Counted from the stretch's first letter, positions 11,390 through 23,250 are shown. The stretch is 64,000 nucleotides of DNA from Hemileia vastatrix (GCA_030280995.1 JASXTE010000002.1:18289183-18353182), one strand, 5' to 3'. The notes: generated by a model from the sequence alone, not told the origin. Translations and numbers: made by a program.

Positions 11390-12728
11390 ATAATGGATCA
11401 TATGCCAGTTGATTGAATGTTTTGTGATTCAAGGGAGGGGAGAGCTGGTGCTGGTTCAGGATCCTCTTCTTCATAAAGATCATTCCACTCATCCTTTAAA
11501 TTAGCTAGGATATTGTGGAGTATAACACAAGTCATGATCCAATGATTCTCAGTTTTGATCTCCATTTTTTTTTGAAATTGGATTCAGAGCACCCGAAGAC
11601 TAGAAAATTGTCCCTTTAAAATACCTATAGCATGTTCAATCCTTACTCTTTATTGGGAAAGGTAATAATTAAATTTAGTTTTGGGGTCATTTTCTAAGGT
11701 TGCACCACGAATAGCAGGTATAATGTACTTCCCACTTGCATATGCTGAGTCTGCAAGGAGGTACTGAGATTCGTCAAAGTATGAGTCTGGGGTTTGAGAA
11801 ATCCTCATTCTATAGAAGGCAGAAGGGTCATGACATGATCCAGGGCAGCCACTGTGAAAAGCAATAAATTTTTTATTGACATCACATATAAGTTGAATGG
11901 CAATAGAGTATCTAGAAGGAAGATAAAAATTTAGTTCATGAATGATGAGAAATTGGAGAAGATTTTGAAGAAACCATTTTTTGCTATCAAAATAATGGTT
12001 CCCATCATGACCAGGCTTTTGACTCAAAGGTATAGTTGAGCCATCAACAAAACCTACACAGCCAGGGAACACTTTTGCTTGCATTACTTGAGAGGATTCA
12101 AGTTGTTGTTCCGGAGTTGGCCAAGCAAGTGTTTGAGACTTGAGGGAAAGGATAGCAATCATACAGCGCTTGGTGTATAATATCACGGTACCATATCCTA
12201 TCTTAAATAGATTATCCAAACGTCTTACAGCAGCACCATTTCCATTTTAGTTAAAGCAACATAGTGCAACAGCAAGTTGAATGACAGGATTACACTGTTT
12301 TTATGGGAATTGTTATGAAGGATAGGATTTTCAGAGATGAGTTGATAAATTTTGAAGAAATAATTGTGTGAAGTTCTAAATATCTGAGTGAAGCTTAGTT
12401 GGGGAATGTTGAGAATGGAGCAGAGATCATATCGGGGATCATGATAAAGATTTGGCCCCCTGGAAATGAGGTAATGCTTTTTGGAAAGAAAACACAAATA
12501 GGCTAAGGCATCTTCCAAATCAGAGTCAGATTTATAGTAGAGAACTAAAATTAAAGTTATAGCACTTACAGTGGAGTGAAGTATCCATCTAGTAAAGAGG
12601 TGCTTCATTCTTGTCAGTAGTATAGGTGTCGGTAGAAGGTTTAGGTTATGAGTGGGAAGTGGGAATTCACCGCCAAATGTGCAGTTGGGGTGTGTAGATA
12701 GAAAAAAAACTAAAGTGTTCACCACCAA
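11390..12728 (-). pseudogene. PIF/Harbinger DDE transposase, element A
   Basis: Two minus-strand frames (12728-12225 and 12219-11650) plus a broken tail form one transposase. The N-terminal part has the helical region around LYHDPRYD and SFTQIF. The catalytic part has Asp in VGFVDGSTIPL, Asp in GCPGSCHDPS, LLADSAYASGKY, and Glu in RIEHAIGILKG, as in the DDE_Tnp_4 domain. A frameshift near 12222 separates the frames, a TAA at 11650 precedes the Glu motif, and a TGA follows. Element B (21138-21953) keeps the same C-terminal part open. This copy is inactive. Confidence 0.88.
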
Positions 12729-12976
12729 AATTAAGTAGCATAGAGTGAGGAGAGACTGAAGGATGGCATCAGAAATTATATGTCATGTGACTTTCTTAAA
12801 AATCTATCATGGATGTGATGTGTTTGGGATCAGGAAGAAGGAACAGAAATTGGGGTATAAGAGGCAGGATAATGTATTATGATGGATTCCTTATCCACTA
12901 GCCCCGGGGCTAGTGGATAAGAATCTTCCACAATTAATAATGTCTGATCATAAGAAAAATTTTTTTTGATCTCTAA
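12729..12976. repeat. subterminal region of Harbinger A with a perfect 32-bp palindrome
   Basis: Between the transposase start and the TIR there is no gene. Positions 12890-12921 form a perfect palindrome with no loop (arm CTTATCCACTAGCCCC). Upstream is GGGGTATAAG, also present near the end of element B (27810). It may be a transposase-binding or structural site, but no function is shown. Confidence 0.85.
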
Positions 12977-13004
12977 TTGCGGATCCCTGAACATTGATAC
13001 CCCC
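12977..13004 (-). repeat. terminal inverted repeat of Harbinger A
   Basis: The 28-bp end shares GATCCCTGAACATTGATACCCC with 27838-27864. Next is TAA (13005-13007), the expected 3-bp duplication. The partner TIR is outside the window. Confidence 0.75.
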
Positions 13005-13051
13005 TAATAAGCACTTTAATTCCTTCCATACCTACTATGAAAACATGGGCT

Positions 13052-14104
13052 ATAGAAAGACTCTTACTGTTGCCTTTCTGTAAGCAGAATCCAAGTGAGT
13101 TGGATAAACAGAGAAAAACCCAGTCCCTTTAAATAAAATATGGAATTTAAATTAAATAAGCTAATAAGTCTAATTTACAAAGAAAAGACCAGTTTACCAT
13201 TTATTATTAATGGTTTTGTGATGTAGAATTTGTGTTCTTTATAATGAGGAAAAGAAATACAACAGTGAATTTGCACTTAGAAAAGTTATATAAATAATTG
13301 AATATTTATGTTTTTATAAATCTCTTTATTTTAATTAAAATATAGAAAGTTCAATTCCCTGAAGATGAGAACTTTTTAATGATACCCTAAAATTATATAT
13401 TTATGAGTTATTATATAAAATTTATAAATTTTTATCTAGAAGTGTTAAATTTATAAGGGTTTAAAATTATATAAAAATGTTATGTAAATATTTTGATAGT
13501 TGTTAATTATGTGCTTTTGATAAGTTATATGATTCATAGATTCTTGTAATTTTGAGTCTAGAGCCTTTATATGCATTTTATGTCATGTCCCCTATTTTCT
13601 ATAGCTGGAGCATCCCAGAGCTCATCCCAAAATCCAGACTCAGTTAGAACCTTAAAGCCTTAATAGAAAATCTACAAATATTAAGGATGATAACTTTAAA
13701 TCTGTGGAGCTTCTCAGTAAATTTTGTTAGCCTGTCAAACCTTATTTAATGAGCTAAAAATCATTAAAGTTAATCAAATTATCAAAAATACAAAATAATA
13801 AAAAATACTTTATAAAGTTATTGAAAATAAGAAAAATTGTAAAAATTCCAAGAAAATTTCCAAAGGCTCTTGATACTTCTAGCTTTTATTTTCATACACT
13901 TTTAGACCTATACTGAAATTAATTGACCATTGAATAATTGTTCTTTCTTGACTTTTTTTAATAACCCTTTTTTGCAATTAACCATCCAGTCTTTAATTAA
14001 TAAAAACATCTCCAAGATAAATTAAATTTCCCAATTATCAAAATTAACCCTTCTAATCCTTCAAAAATAATCCTGAGTGCCATAATAGTTTTTAGACTTC
14101 TACA
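13052..14104 (-). repeat. diverged lone LTR of the family II Gypsy element
   Basis: The sequence aligns end to end with the family II LTRs at 47392-48479 and 59439-60559. Landmarks are ACTCTTACTGTTGCC, CTGTAAGCAGAATCC, TTGAGTCTAGAGCC, CTCAGTTAGAACCTT and an end TTTAGACTTCTACA matching TTTAGGCTACCACA. It is diverged but complete. No internal sequence or matching target duplication is visible, so it is a solo LTR or the remnant of a deleted element. The 13005-13051 stretch to its left holds nothing recognisable. Confidence 0.75.
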
Positions 14105-14283
14105 GAACTTTCCATTAAAGTATTCACTAATCCTGAAACCCTTGGTGCTTAGTAAGTGTCATTCCCTGTTTATAGTCTTACTTTCATTCTTATCTTTGAG
14201 CGCTGCATACTTGCTTGTTTTTTAATCCACTTATTTACCTAGCACTGTGTTTTATCATCCTTAAAAGTTTCTACAAGTGACAG
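14105..14283. other. short spacer without recognised content
   Basis: About 180 bp of AT-rich sequence between the lone LTR and the next LTR. No gene or repeat is recognised. Confidence 0.4.
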
Positions 14284-14853
14284 TGTGTCAGTCTATAGAT
14301 TATTATAGCAGTTAAAATATTTTTAAATGAATGTGGGATGGTTATATTAATGATTTGAAAGGCCAATCTAATTTTATACATATTTTTTATCATGAAAAGA
14401 AAGGATGGTTTAATGCAAAAATGATTATTTATACAAGTCCAGGAAGAATTAATTATTTAACAGACAAGAGATACAAGTATAGGTTTAAAAATACATGGAA
14501 TTGAAAGCTAGGAGTCTCAAGAATTTTACTATTTTTCATATATTTTTAATAATTTTATAAAGTATTACCAATTAGTTTTGATTTCTGATAATTTTTTTTA
14601 ATTTGAAGATTTTTAGTTCAGCAAATAGGATTACAAGGGCTACCAAAATTTGATGGGAATTTCCTCAGATCTAACCTTATCATTCTTTATATTTGTATAT
14701 TTTTTATTATAGTTTTAAGTTCTAATTTAAACCAGAATTTGGTACAACCTCCATACAACCTCTGGTAATTTTTGGATGAGCTCCATAATGCTCTGGCTAG
14801 GGAAAGTAGGGCATGTGAAATACTATGCATATAAATCATTTAGACTCGAAATT
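14284..14853 (+). repeat. 5' LTR of family II plus copy, left part
   Basis: Reverse-complement alignment to 59439-60559 is clear: AGAATTTTACTATTTTTCATATATTTTTAA, TTTTTATTATAGTTTTAAG, GAGCTCCATAATGCTCTGG and ending CTCGAAATT. The LTR continues beyond the 18-kb insertion at 32867. The last five bases AAATT (14849-14853) are duplicated at 32862-32866. The left limit (TGTGTCAGTC) is approximate. Confidence 0.8.
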
Positions 14854-16009
14854 TGTAAGCCTAGGTATTCCCAGGACTGATTATTTCTTATTTTTAAAAT
14901 ATAATAACCTTGATTGCATTAAGCTTATAAGTTAAAATTATGGTTATAATGCTTATATATATATTTATTACACTATGATATGACTTATGCTAGTTTGAAC
15001 AGTTTAAACATAGCGCCATAATACTTATTAAGGTACTAATGGAGTCATAATATACTTTTCATAAGTGATATTAAGTAATTATAGAAATACATAAGCTTAT
15101 TTATATGCATAAACCTCATATTCAGTGAAATACATAGTTATATTATGTATATATAGGTCTATAAGTGGGCTTTAGCCTCTAAATAGCTTATAAGATCTAT
15201 TTTTCTGCTTATTTTATGTCATATGGAAGTATTCAATGCACTCACCATGCCTACACAAGCATATACACCTTTTCCAGGCACATATATCCAGTTTGGACAA
15301 CTTAATCTGCTTCCTTTGATGGATTTTCACAGATTTATGGGTTGGGATATGATTAAAGGGTTAGTATGTATACTTGGGGATGCTATTGTGTGCTTGGAAA
15401 ATTCATTTGGATACCTTATATTCTTTGTGTTTCATTCTATACTCTTTGGATGAATTATTTTACCTGTTTCTTTGTGGTATCCACTTTTATCTGTTTTCCC
15501 TATTTATGGTATGGGTTTATGATATCATTAATTGTGATAGAGGGTCCCTAATGGAGGTCTGGGTGTTTAAAACTCTTGAATTGGACACCATGGGAAGGTG
15601 ATCAGCCCTCAAAGTGCTGTAATTTCCAGGGAGAGCAGTGACATCATCTGGATTGAAGGTCTGTGCAATCCAGTGGATTTTGGTATAAGTAAGGGATGAT
15701 TTGACAGGTTATTGGACATAAATTGATTAAAAAAACTAAAATAGACATTATAAAACAATTATTATCATATATAAATATATTATAAAGCCTTTATTTATTG
15801 ATATTATCTTTATATTAGCCAAAACTATATTTTATTATTCTATTTTCCACCACTAGCAAGCATAACATCCAAGTATTGTGAGTTTAAATTGAGAATAACT
15901 ATTTTATTAGTCTTCCCCTGAGTTTTAATCACCAAATCATTTAATAATAAGTAGTTTGAATATTAATATTTACTATTAAATTATACTTAGATACTATCAT
16001 ACACTCACA
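14854..16009 (+). repeat. 5' LTR, family I copy 2
   Basis: Starts TGTAAGCC and ends ACTCACA. It is related to 31688-32861 at roughly 80-85% by eye, with about the same length. Its first ~30 bases also resemble the copy 1 LTR, but the rest of that LTR differs. It contains a 66-bp block (15611-15676) identical to 32464-32529, and a 76-codon frame at 15223-15453 that partly matches a frame in the other LTR. Confidence 0.88.
15611..15676 (+). promoter_or_regulatory. ultraconserved LTR block with an 8-bp stem-loop
   Basis: These 66 bases are identical to 32464-32529 although the surrounding LTRs differ at many positions. Within it CTGGATTG and CAATCCAG (15648-15655 and 15666-15673) form a perfect 8-bp stem with a 10-nt loop, preceded by GAGAGCAGTGACATCATC. 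It could be a transcription, RNA-processing or packaging signal. The function is inferred only from conservation. Confidence 0.55.
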
Positions 16010-16517
16010 ATTGGGTGTCTTCCCTAAATTACTACTTATTATTTAGTATAAGCTTTAGGACATGATTTTTACTCTAGTATAGTTCATATAAACCAAATAA
16101 TTTGGTCTGAAGCAAATTAGTGGGTCATTATAGCTCATTTATTGCGGAAAAGAACCCTTATAATAATTTTACTAATTTTTTAAAATAAAAATTAGGTATT
16201 TAAAGTAGTAACTGTACCCAATATAAACCCAATTTCACTTGGTGTTTGGTCACCAATATAACACCCAATCAAATTTTTATTTTGTTAAAGCTTGGTAAGA
16301 TTATTATTCATACTTTTAAAGGTCTAGTTAACTTTATTATTTAATTTTTAACAGATTTTTTTAAATTCTTATTATATATTATTTAAATTATTAAAAATAT
16401 AAATCCAGGGTAAGCTCCAGCACTGTTACTAGTATTTATAATACTAATTTTTTTGTCTAATAATTACTATATAGGTTTTCCCTTTCACAGGCATAAAAAA
16501 TAGTTATTTCAGTCATT
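16010..16517 (+). other. leader of family I copy 2
   Basis: AT-rich and non-coding. It begins ATTGGGTGTCTTCCC directly after the LTR, where a primer site is expected, but I cannot match it to a tRNA. Nothing else is recognised. Confidence 0.5.
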
Positions 16518-16947
16518 ATGAGTTCTCTAAAGAACAATGTAAGTAATAAACCTGCTTTTAATACCAGGTATAAAGCTAAACACAATGTGCCAGGACATCA
16601 CCATTGAAGGACAGTCTTACCCCCAGACAAACGAAATTAGAATAGAAGAAAAGGACTATCTCCTAAAAACAAGAACTATAAAGAAGACATCACCTACTCT
16701 TCAGGATCAACTGTCCTACTTGGAAAAACAAGTTCTGAAGCTGGAGGAGTCAAAATATTCTATCATAAAAGTGGTGGAAAAAGTGGAAAACAACCACAGG
16801 ATAGGATTCCAGAAACTAAAACAAACTCTGGAAGAGCTGAAGGGAGTACAGCTAAGTCAGCCTCCCCCTAACCAAGGAGAATCAGGTCAGTCTCAGGACA
16901 AGTTATTGGTAGAGAAATGGAAATGGGATTGGTTTCACCAACAGTAG
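16518..16947 (+). CDS. family I first gag-region protein with upstream short frame, copy 2
   Basis: ATG 16518 opens a 29-codon frame (VSNK, PGHHH) that ends at TGA 16605. The 120-codon main frame starts at 16585 in the +1 frame, as in copy 1. It is helical and charged (QDQLSYLEKQVLKLEESK) and ends with LVEKWKWDWFHQQ, matching KWKWDWYAQK of copy 1. This is the only intact frame in copy 2. There is no named domain; it is a gag accessory or N-terminal gag product. Confidence 0.5.
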
Positions 16948-17133
16948 GCCAGTCACAACTGCAACAGGGATCCACCCACTCATCAGACCACTTCAACAAG
17001 CCAAAGCAAAAGCACCAAGAATCAGAGCTTGGTCCTATCCCTTAGTAAATAGATTACCTTCTCAGATTACACATAATACTGATAATTACAATGCAAGTAA
17101 TTAAATTGATGTGAAATATGTCCAAAAATTGAG

Positions 17134-20100
17134 GAGGACTTGAGAAAATTGGGTTTTGATGTAGATACACATGATTTATCTTTTGTCAATGAAAATAGTA
17201 CTATTTATAATAATAATAAAGTTAACCCTCAGTTTCCACCATTTATAAGTGAGTTGAAAGCTTCAAAAAAATTGAAAAATTTGAGAGGGAAGATGTTAAG
17301 TATTTTAATAGAAATTAAACTGTCCATAGAGTTGTTTCAGCATTAAGGAATAAAATGACTGAGTGTGAGCAACAGGAAATTATGCTCACAAGTGAAACAA
17401 TTTCATCCTTGAAATTGAATATTTCTCAACTGGAAACAAGAAATAATGAATTAGAAAATAAAAACTTGGCTATAACTCTAAAGTATGATTCTTTAAGTAA
17501 TAAATATAGTGACCATTCAAACAAATTCTGTGAGTTATAAAAATTGTATGAAGCATAATCATTAAAATATTAAACAAGAACAAAGTTATCTTTTGCACAA
17601 ACAAATTAAAATGTCTCTGATTTGTTACAAAAATTAACTAAGGCTGAGATTGAAACTTCCAATCTACTTATGAATCAGGATAATCACTAGTATAAACAGT
17701 ATAATAATAATCCTTTCATTTGAAAGAATGAATTTCAATCATTCTCATTGCCACCAAAAATAAAAACATCTGGTGGAAGTGTCAAGTCTGAGAGAACAAA
17801 TGTAAGTCAAAAATCAGTTCAAGAGGAAAAAAAAGACCATTTATATAAATTAAATGAGTTATTGAATTTTCCCAGTATTAGTGAGATTAATTCCAATCAG
17901 AAGAATTAGCAAAAAATTGACCAGTACCCAACTTATGATGGTGAAGCCAGCTCTGATTGGAAACATTTTATTCAAAGAATTGACAATTTACAATTACCAT
18001 ATAAGTTACCAGATGAAGAAAGAACATCAAAACTAATTTCATTATTTAAGGATTTTTCTTTATTATGGTTTGAAGCTGTATTAAGTGAAGGTAAAGATTA
18101 CACTTGGGCTGAATGGAAAAAACTAATTGAAAAACAATTTGGAGGTTCTAAATTCAGACTAACTCAGCAAATATTATATGAGAAATTAAGGTATAATCCA
18201 TTGAATGGTGACAAACCTATCCTATATTTGATGAATTTAAATAAAATATTAAAAGCCATTGAGCCAAATATGAATTTTAACATATGGGAAGATAAAAAAT
18301 ATACAAATTACCTATATCTGTCAGAGACATTGTTGTAGCTAGAACATTAATGGTTAATAAATACTCATAATTTATTGATATTTGTAATGAAATACTATTA
18401 AAACATAAGTATAGAGCAAGGTACACCATAAATAAACAAAATAATGAACCTGTGAAAAATCAGAATTCAAAACCACTGCAGGAAAAGTAGAAAAAACCTA
18501 CTGAACCTGCAGTACCTAAAATGTATGAGACAAATACTTGTAATAAGTGTAATAAGCCTTGGGGTAAAGGTTGCAAATGTGAGAAAAAAATATATATATT
18601 TGAAACTCAGAAAAAATCTGAAAATGAAACAGAAAAAAGTAAAGATTCAAGTGATTATGACAGTAATATCTCATATATTGATTATAATGGGATCTGTATG
18701 TTGGAAGATGATTTGTCCATCTTTGAAAATCCAATATCAAGTATGGAATAAAATGTATCATTAATGAATTTTGAAGATGCTGAAATCATTAAGGATATAT
18801 AAGCTGAAAACTTAATAATGACACCTATCATGGTTCCAGCAATAAATTCTGGATAAACTGTATATATAGTATTGGATACAGGAGCTGCTGGTTCTGTTTT
18901 TTCTGCATATACATTAAAGAAAATTGATATTGATTATGAGGAAAAGCTTGAACCCCTTCAAAGTAAAAATTGGAGAATTTTTGGATCAGTACTACATCCC
19001 ATTGGTAAATACAAAGCTGCTGTTTTCTTTAAAAATCAACATGGTTATGTTAGAGTAACTTGTGACTTTTTAGTAATGGATAATACTAATTTTAGTAGCT
19101 TTTTTATCATACGTAATGACATTGTGATAAAGTTTGGTGTGAAATTAGACCCTTCTAATAATAATTTTACAAATTGCATGAATGGTAAATGGAAATTCAA
19201 AACAAATACTTTTAACACAGTCTTACGCATTGAGTCAGTAATAGATGCTCCTTGTAAAGGAAAAGAAACAAATGAGATGGAACTTCTGGAAAAAGAATTT
19301 TCAAAAGCATCATTTGGTACTCAGTTAAGTGAAACTGAGATGAAAAATATTTTGGACTTAATTAAAGCATTTCCAATGTCTTTGGCACATTGGACCAATC
19401 AGCTTGGCCTTGTAAAAGATCATGAGATTAAAATTAGTTTAACCTGTTAAATGGATAATATTCCTGCTAGTCTTGAAAGAAACCATACCCTACTTCACCA
19501 ATGAAAAGGAAAGAGATGGAAGATAATATTAAGATGTTGTTTAACATGAAAGTTATTAAAAATTTTGAAACTACACCAAAATATTGTGTGATATCACCAG
19601 TGCTAATTTCTTATGAACAAGATAAAGCAAGACTGTGTGGTAATTATAGAGCACTATATACATTTACAGTAGATGATATTTAACTATATCAAATGATTTC
19701 CCCTATACATGCTACCCTTAAAGGTGCTAAGTATATAAGTTTCCTAAATGGAAATAAAGGGTACCATCAAATTCCTGTTGAAAAGAATTCACTGAACTTT
19801 TTATTGATAACAACAAATATGGGACTTTATAGATATGTCAGGATTCCATTTAGACTAAAAAATTCTCCTTCAGTATTTCTGAATTTAATGGATATAACAT
19901 TCCATAATGAAATGATTGAAGGATAGTTAATGGTATACATTGATGAAATAATAGTGTTCTCTATAAAATATGATGAACACCTACTCCATTTGAAGAAAGT
20001 GTTTCAGAAAATGGATGAAATAAAAGTGACCCTAGCTTTAAAAAAATGTAAATTTGTGTTTCAGTCTTTAAAAATGCTTTGTCATATTGTATCTGGCTTA

Positions 20101-21117
20101 AAAATATGTGTTGACCAAAATAAGGTGGCTTCAATTAAGAATATTGGATTTCCTCAAAATGTAAAGGATGTAAAATCTTTTCTTGGTATGTGTGGCTATT
20201 ATAGACAATATATAAAGAACTAACAATTAATTTCTGCACCATTTACTACACTGATAAGGAAATCAGAAGCTTTCATTTAAAAAAATGAAAGACAACAGGC
20301 TTTTGATAAGCTGAAAGAATGTTTGATGAGAGCTCCTATACTGGGATTTCCAGATTTCCAATAAACTTTTGTCTTGTATACTGACATAAGTTTTTTTAGT
20401 TTGGGTGCTTCTTTGCATCAAAAAAAATTATTGAAAGAAAAATTTCAGAAGTAGTAGTTTGCTATATTTCATGTACTCTAAGAAGTAGTGAATTAAAATA
20501 TGCTGCTACTCAACTTGAGTGTTTGGAAGTAGTATGGGTTCTTGAGAAGCTATATTATTACCTTGAAGACCAAAAATTTGAGCTAATAACTGACTGTAGT
20601 GCAGTTAAGTCACTCTTAAACATGAAAAATCCTAATAGGCATATGTTTAGATGGAAATTGGCTGTACAAGAATACAGAGGATGGATGAATATTACACTTA
20701 GAGCAGGGACTTTACACTCTAATATATATCTGTTATATAGAGTACCCTCTACCTAATAATGATAATAATCCAGCTTATGTTCCTGAAACAGAGATTATTA
20801 ACACTTATGGAATTTATATTGTAGATCTTGGAAATGAATTTATGCAATCAATTGTTGATGAGTATGCTTCAGCTCATAATTTGAATAAACTTACTACAAT
20901 ATTGAATGATCCATCTAATGCTTCCATGAGTTTTATCAGAAAAATGTTGCCACTGAAATGTAAAGAAGCATTAAAGAAAGGAAAATTTTCCATTGAGGAT
21001 TGTTTTATATATTATAGAAAATATTTAAGTAATATAATAGTTACGCACCCTTCAATGAAGGAGTTAATTTTAACTATATTTCATGATGATATATTAGCAG
21101 GTCATTTTGAAATCTCT
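17134..21117 (+). pseudogene. gag-pol remnant, family I copy 2 (capsid to integrase zinc finger)
   Basis: Successive short frames follow the copy 1 order: a coiled-coil gag part (17140-17540), the capsid motif LPYKLPDEERTSKL (about 17990), zinc-knuckle-like CNKCNKPWGKGCKC (18539-18582), protease VLDTGAAGSVFS (about 18862-18900), RT with a YIDE variant in MVYIDEIIVF (19930-19959; the second Asp of YIDD is Glu), RNase H ITDCSAVKSLL (20587-20619), and integrase zinc finger FHDDILAGHF (21081-21110). Many stops and frameshifts are present. It ends at a junction with Harbinger B at about 21117, and the rest of integrase is missing. Confidence 0.85.
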
Positions 21118-21122
21118 TTAAC

Positions 21123-21953
21123 ATAGGATATGGTACCATGATATTATACACCAAGCGCTGTATGATTGCTATCCTTTCCCTCAAGTCTCAAACTCTTGCT
21201 TGGCCAACTCCAGAACAGCAACTTGAATCCTCTCAAGTGATGCAAGCTGAAGGTTTCCCTGGCTGTATAGGTTTTGTTGATGGCACAACCATCCCTTTGA
21301 GTCAAAAGCCTGCTCATGATGGCAACTATTATTTTGAGCGCAAAAAAAGGTTTCTTCAAAATCTTCTCCAAGTTCTCATCTTTCACAATCTAACTTTTTA
21401 TCTTCTTTCTAGATTCTCTATTGCCATTCAACTTGTATGCAATGTCATAAAAAAATTTATTGCTTTTTACAGTGGCTGCCCTGGATCATGTCATGACTCT
21501 TCCTTCTTCCAAAGAATGAGGATTTCTCAATCCCCTGACTCATACTTTGACGAATCTCAGTACCTCCTTGCAGACTCAGCATATGCAAGTGGAAAGTACA
21601 TTATACCTGCTTTCAGTGGTGCAACTTCAGAAAATGACCCCAAAACTGCCTTTAATTATCACCTTGCACAATCAAGAGTACAAATTGAACATGCTATAGT
21701 TATTTTAAAGGGAAGATTTTCTAGTCTTCGGGAGCTCAGAATCCAATTTCAAAAAAAATTTGAGATTAAAACTGGAAATCATTGGATCTTGACTTGCGTA
21801 ATACTCCACAATATTCTAGATGATTTAAAGGATGAGTGGAATGATCTTTATGAAGAAGAGGATCCTGAAACACCACCGGCACTCCCCTCCCTTGATTCAC
21901 AAATCATTCAATCAACCCACATATGCTCCATTATAATGCCAATTACTCTTTAA
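21123..21953 (+). pseudogene. PIF/Harbinger transposase, C-terminal ~275 residues, element B
   Basis: A 271-codon open frame from 21138, readable from about 21123, holds the whole catalytic part. It has Asp in CIGFVDGTTIPL, Asp in GCPGSCHDSS, LLADSAYASGKY, and Glu in VQIEHAIVILKGRF, with an acidic tail DEWNDLYEEEDPE. The N-terminal DNA-binding part seen in element A is missing because the element is cut at about 21118. The remaining frame has no stop, so it is less decayed than A, but without its start it is unlikely to be active. Confidence 0.88.
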
Positions 21954-22429
21954 CATTTCACTTTGCAACACTTTTAATTTTTAATTTTTATGTTTTCATA
22001 CTTTCTAAATGTCCTCTTTGTGTACTTTATTCACTTGGTTTTGTATTTTGGTTTGTTGCATATTCATTTTTTTTTGAATTTATGGTGAATATCTTTTTTT
22101 TGGATGGCTCATTGGTTTTCTTTCACCAGCTCAACATGAAATTGCATATTTTGTCAGTGATTTTTTTTTTCATTCATCACTCATATCCTTTTCATCCTCT
22201 CCTCAAACATCCCTCAGTTTTCTTGGTTGCATTTATTTTCTCAACTCAACTCACCAGGTAGGTCATTTTTTTTCTTTTTTCTTGGTTTTTTATTTGCTAA
22301 TCATGATTTTTTTTTTTGCTTTTTATTGTTTTTTTTTGTTTTTTTGTAAGTGCTTCATTTATTTTTGTTCTAGGGTAAACTAATTTTTTTTTGTTTTTTT
22401 CTCTTTTCTCTCTTTTTTTTGTTTTTTTT
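21954..22429. other. T-rich non-coding part of Harbinger B
   Basis: Matches element A in reverse around the GGATGGCTCATTGGTTTTC and CACCAGCTCAACATGAAATT segments. Long T runs are present. The short hydrophobic frames here are by-products of base composition. Confidence 0.5.
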
Positions 22430-23250
22430 TCTCCCCTTCACCTCTCTTTATCATCCTCAAGGCCTTCCTTTTTCCCTCTCTTTGCCTGTCTCAATACCCC
22501 CTTTTTAGCTGCCTCAAATCCCCCCTTTCCCCCCTCTTTAGGTCCCTCATCACCCCCCCTTCCCCTCTTTTTAGGTGCTTCAAGACTCCTCCCCCCTTCC
22601 CCTCTCTTTATGTCCCTCAACCCCCCCCCCCCTTCGCCTCTCTTTAGCCACCTCAAACCCCCCCTTCCCCTCTCTTTAGCCACCTCAAACCCCCCCTTCC
22701 CCTCTCTTTGGCCGCCTCGAACCCCCCCTTCCCCCCCTTCTACTCGCTTTACTCCCCACCCACTCCCTTACCTCCTCCTCTACCCCCCCCTTTTTCTTAA
22801 CGAACGATCCTTAACAATCATTCATTAAGTAATCGAATTGCTAACAATTCGATTACTTAGCCAACAATTGCTAACAATCATTCATTAACAAGGAGGGGGG
22901 GTACAGGAGGAGGTAAGGGAGTGTGTGGGGGTAAGGCAAGTGGAAGGGGGGGTTTGAGGCGTCTAAAGAGAGGGGAATGGGGGGGTTTGAGGCGGATAAA
23001 GAGGGGGGGATAGGGGGGGTTGGGACATATAAAGAAGGGTAAAGGAAGGGGTATTAAGGTAACTAAGGGGGGGAATTGGGGGGGGAATTTGGGGAGGTAT
23101 TGAGACAATTAAGCAGGGGGTTTCAGGGGGTTTTTGAGGCAGGCAAGGAGAGGATTTGAGATGACTTTTGAGGCAAGGAGGGAGGGATTTGTAAGAGGAT
23201 TTCAAATAAATAAAGGAGGGGAAAAGGGGACATTTATGGGAGGTAAAGAG
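22430..23250. repeat. GC-skewed inverted arms of Harbinger B, 32-bp tandem units, central 32-nt hairpin
   Basis: The left arm (about 22430-22800) is C-rich, with tandem units such as CACCTCAAACCCCCCCTTCC starting at 22649, 22681 and 22713, an exact 32-bp spacing. The centre is a perfect hairpin at 22827-22858 (AAGTAATCGAATTG, loop CTAA, CAATTCGATTACTT). The right arm (22890-23250) is the G-rich counterpart with GGGTTTGAGGCG and AAAGAGAGGGG units. Element A has a matching, shorter layout. Pro/Ser-rich or Gly/Arg-rich frames here are artefacts. Confidence 0.85.

Larger units (their letters stand above)
1..13004 (-). mobile_element. PIF/Harbinger-like DNA transposon A (left end outside window; interrupted by 377-10032)
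   Basis: The right end is TTGCGGATCCCTGAACATTG followed by ATACCCCC at 12977-13004, then TAA, the target type of PIF/Harbinger elements. The same terminal sequence ends element B at 27864. The minus-strand transposase (12728 to ~11390) starts near this end. Further left come a tail region shared with element B (about 10560-10720 matches 22085-22215 in reverse), then G-rich and C-rich inverted arms. A complete Ty3/Gypsy element sits inside the C-rich arm. The other TIR and any Myb-type gene would lie left of position 1. Assignment rests on transposase motifs and the shared terminus; the left limit is unknown. Confidence 0.75.

Noticed and set aside
12890..12921. Rho-independent-type terminator
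   Set aside because: A perfect loopless palindrome inside a eukaryotic transposon end is not a bacterial terminator.
22391..23205. Pro/Ser-rich and Gly/Arg-rich frames on both strands
   Set aside because: They are translations of C-rich and G-rich tandem repeats and have no other sign of being genes.
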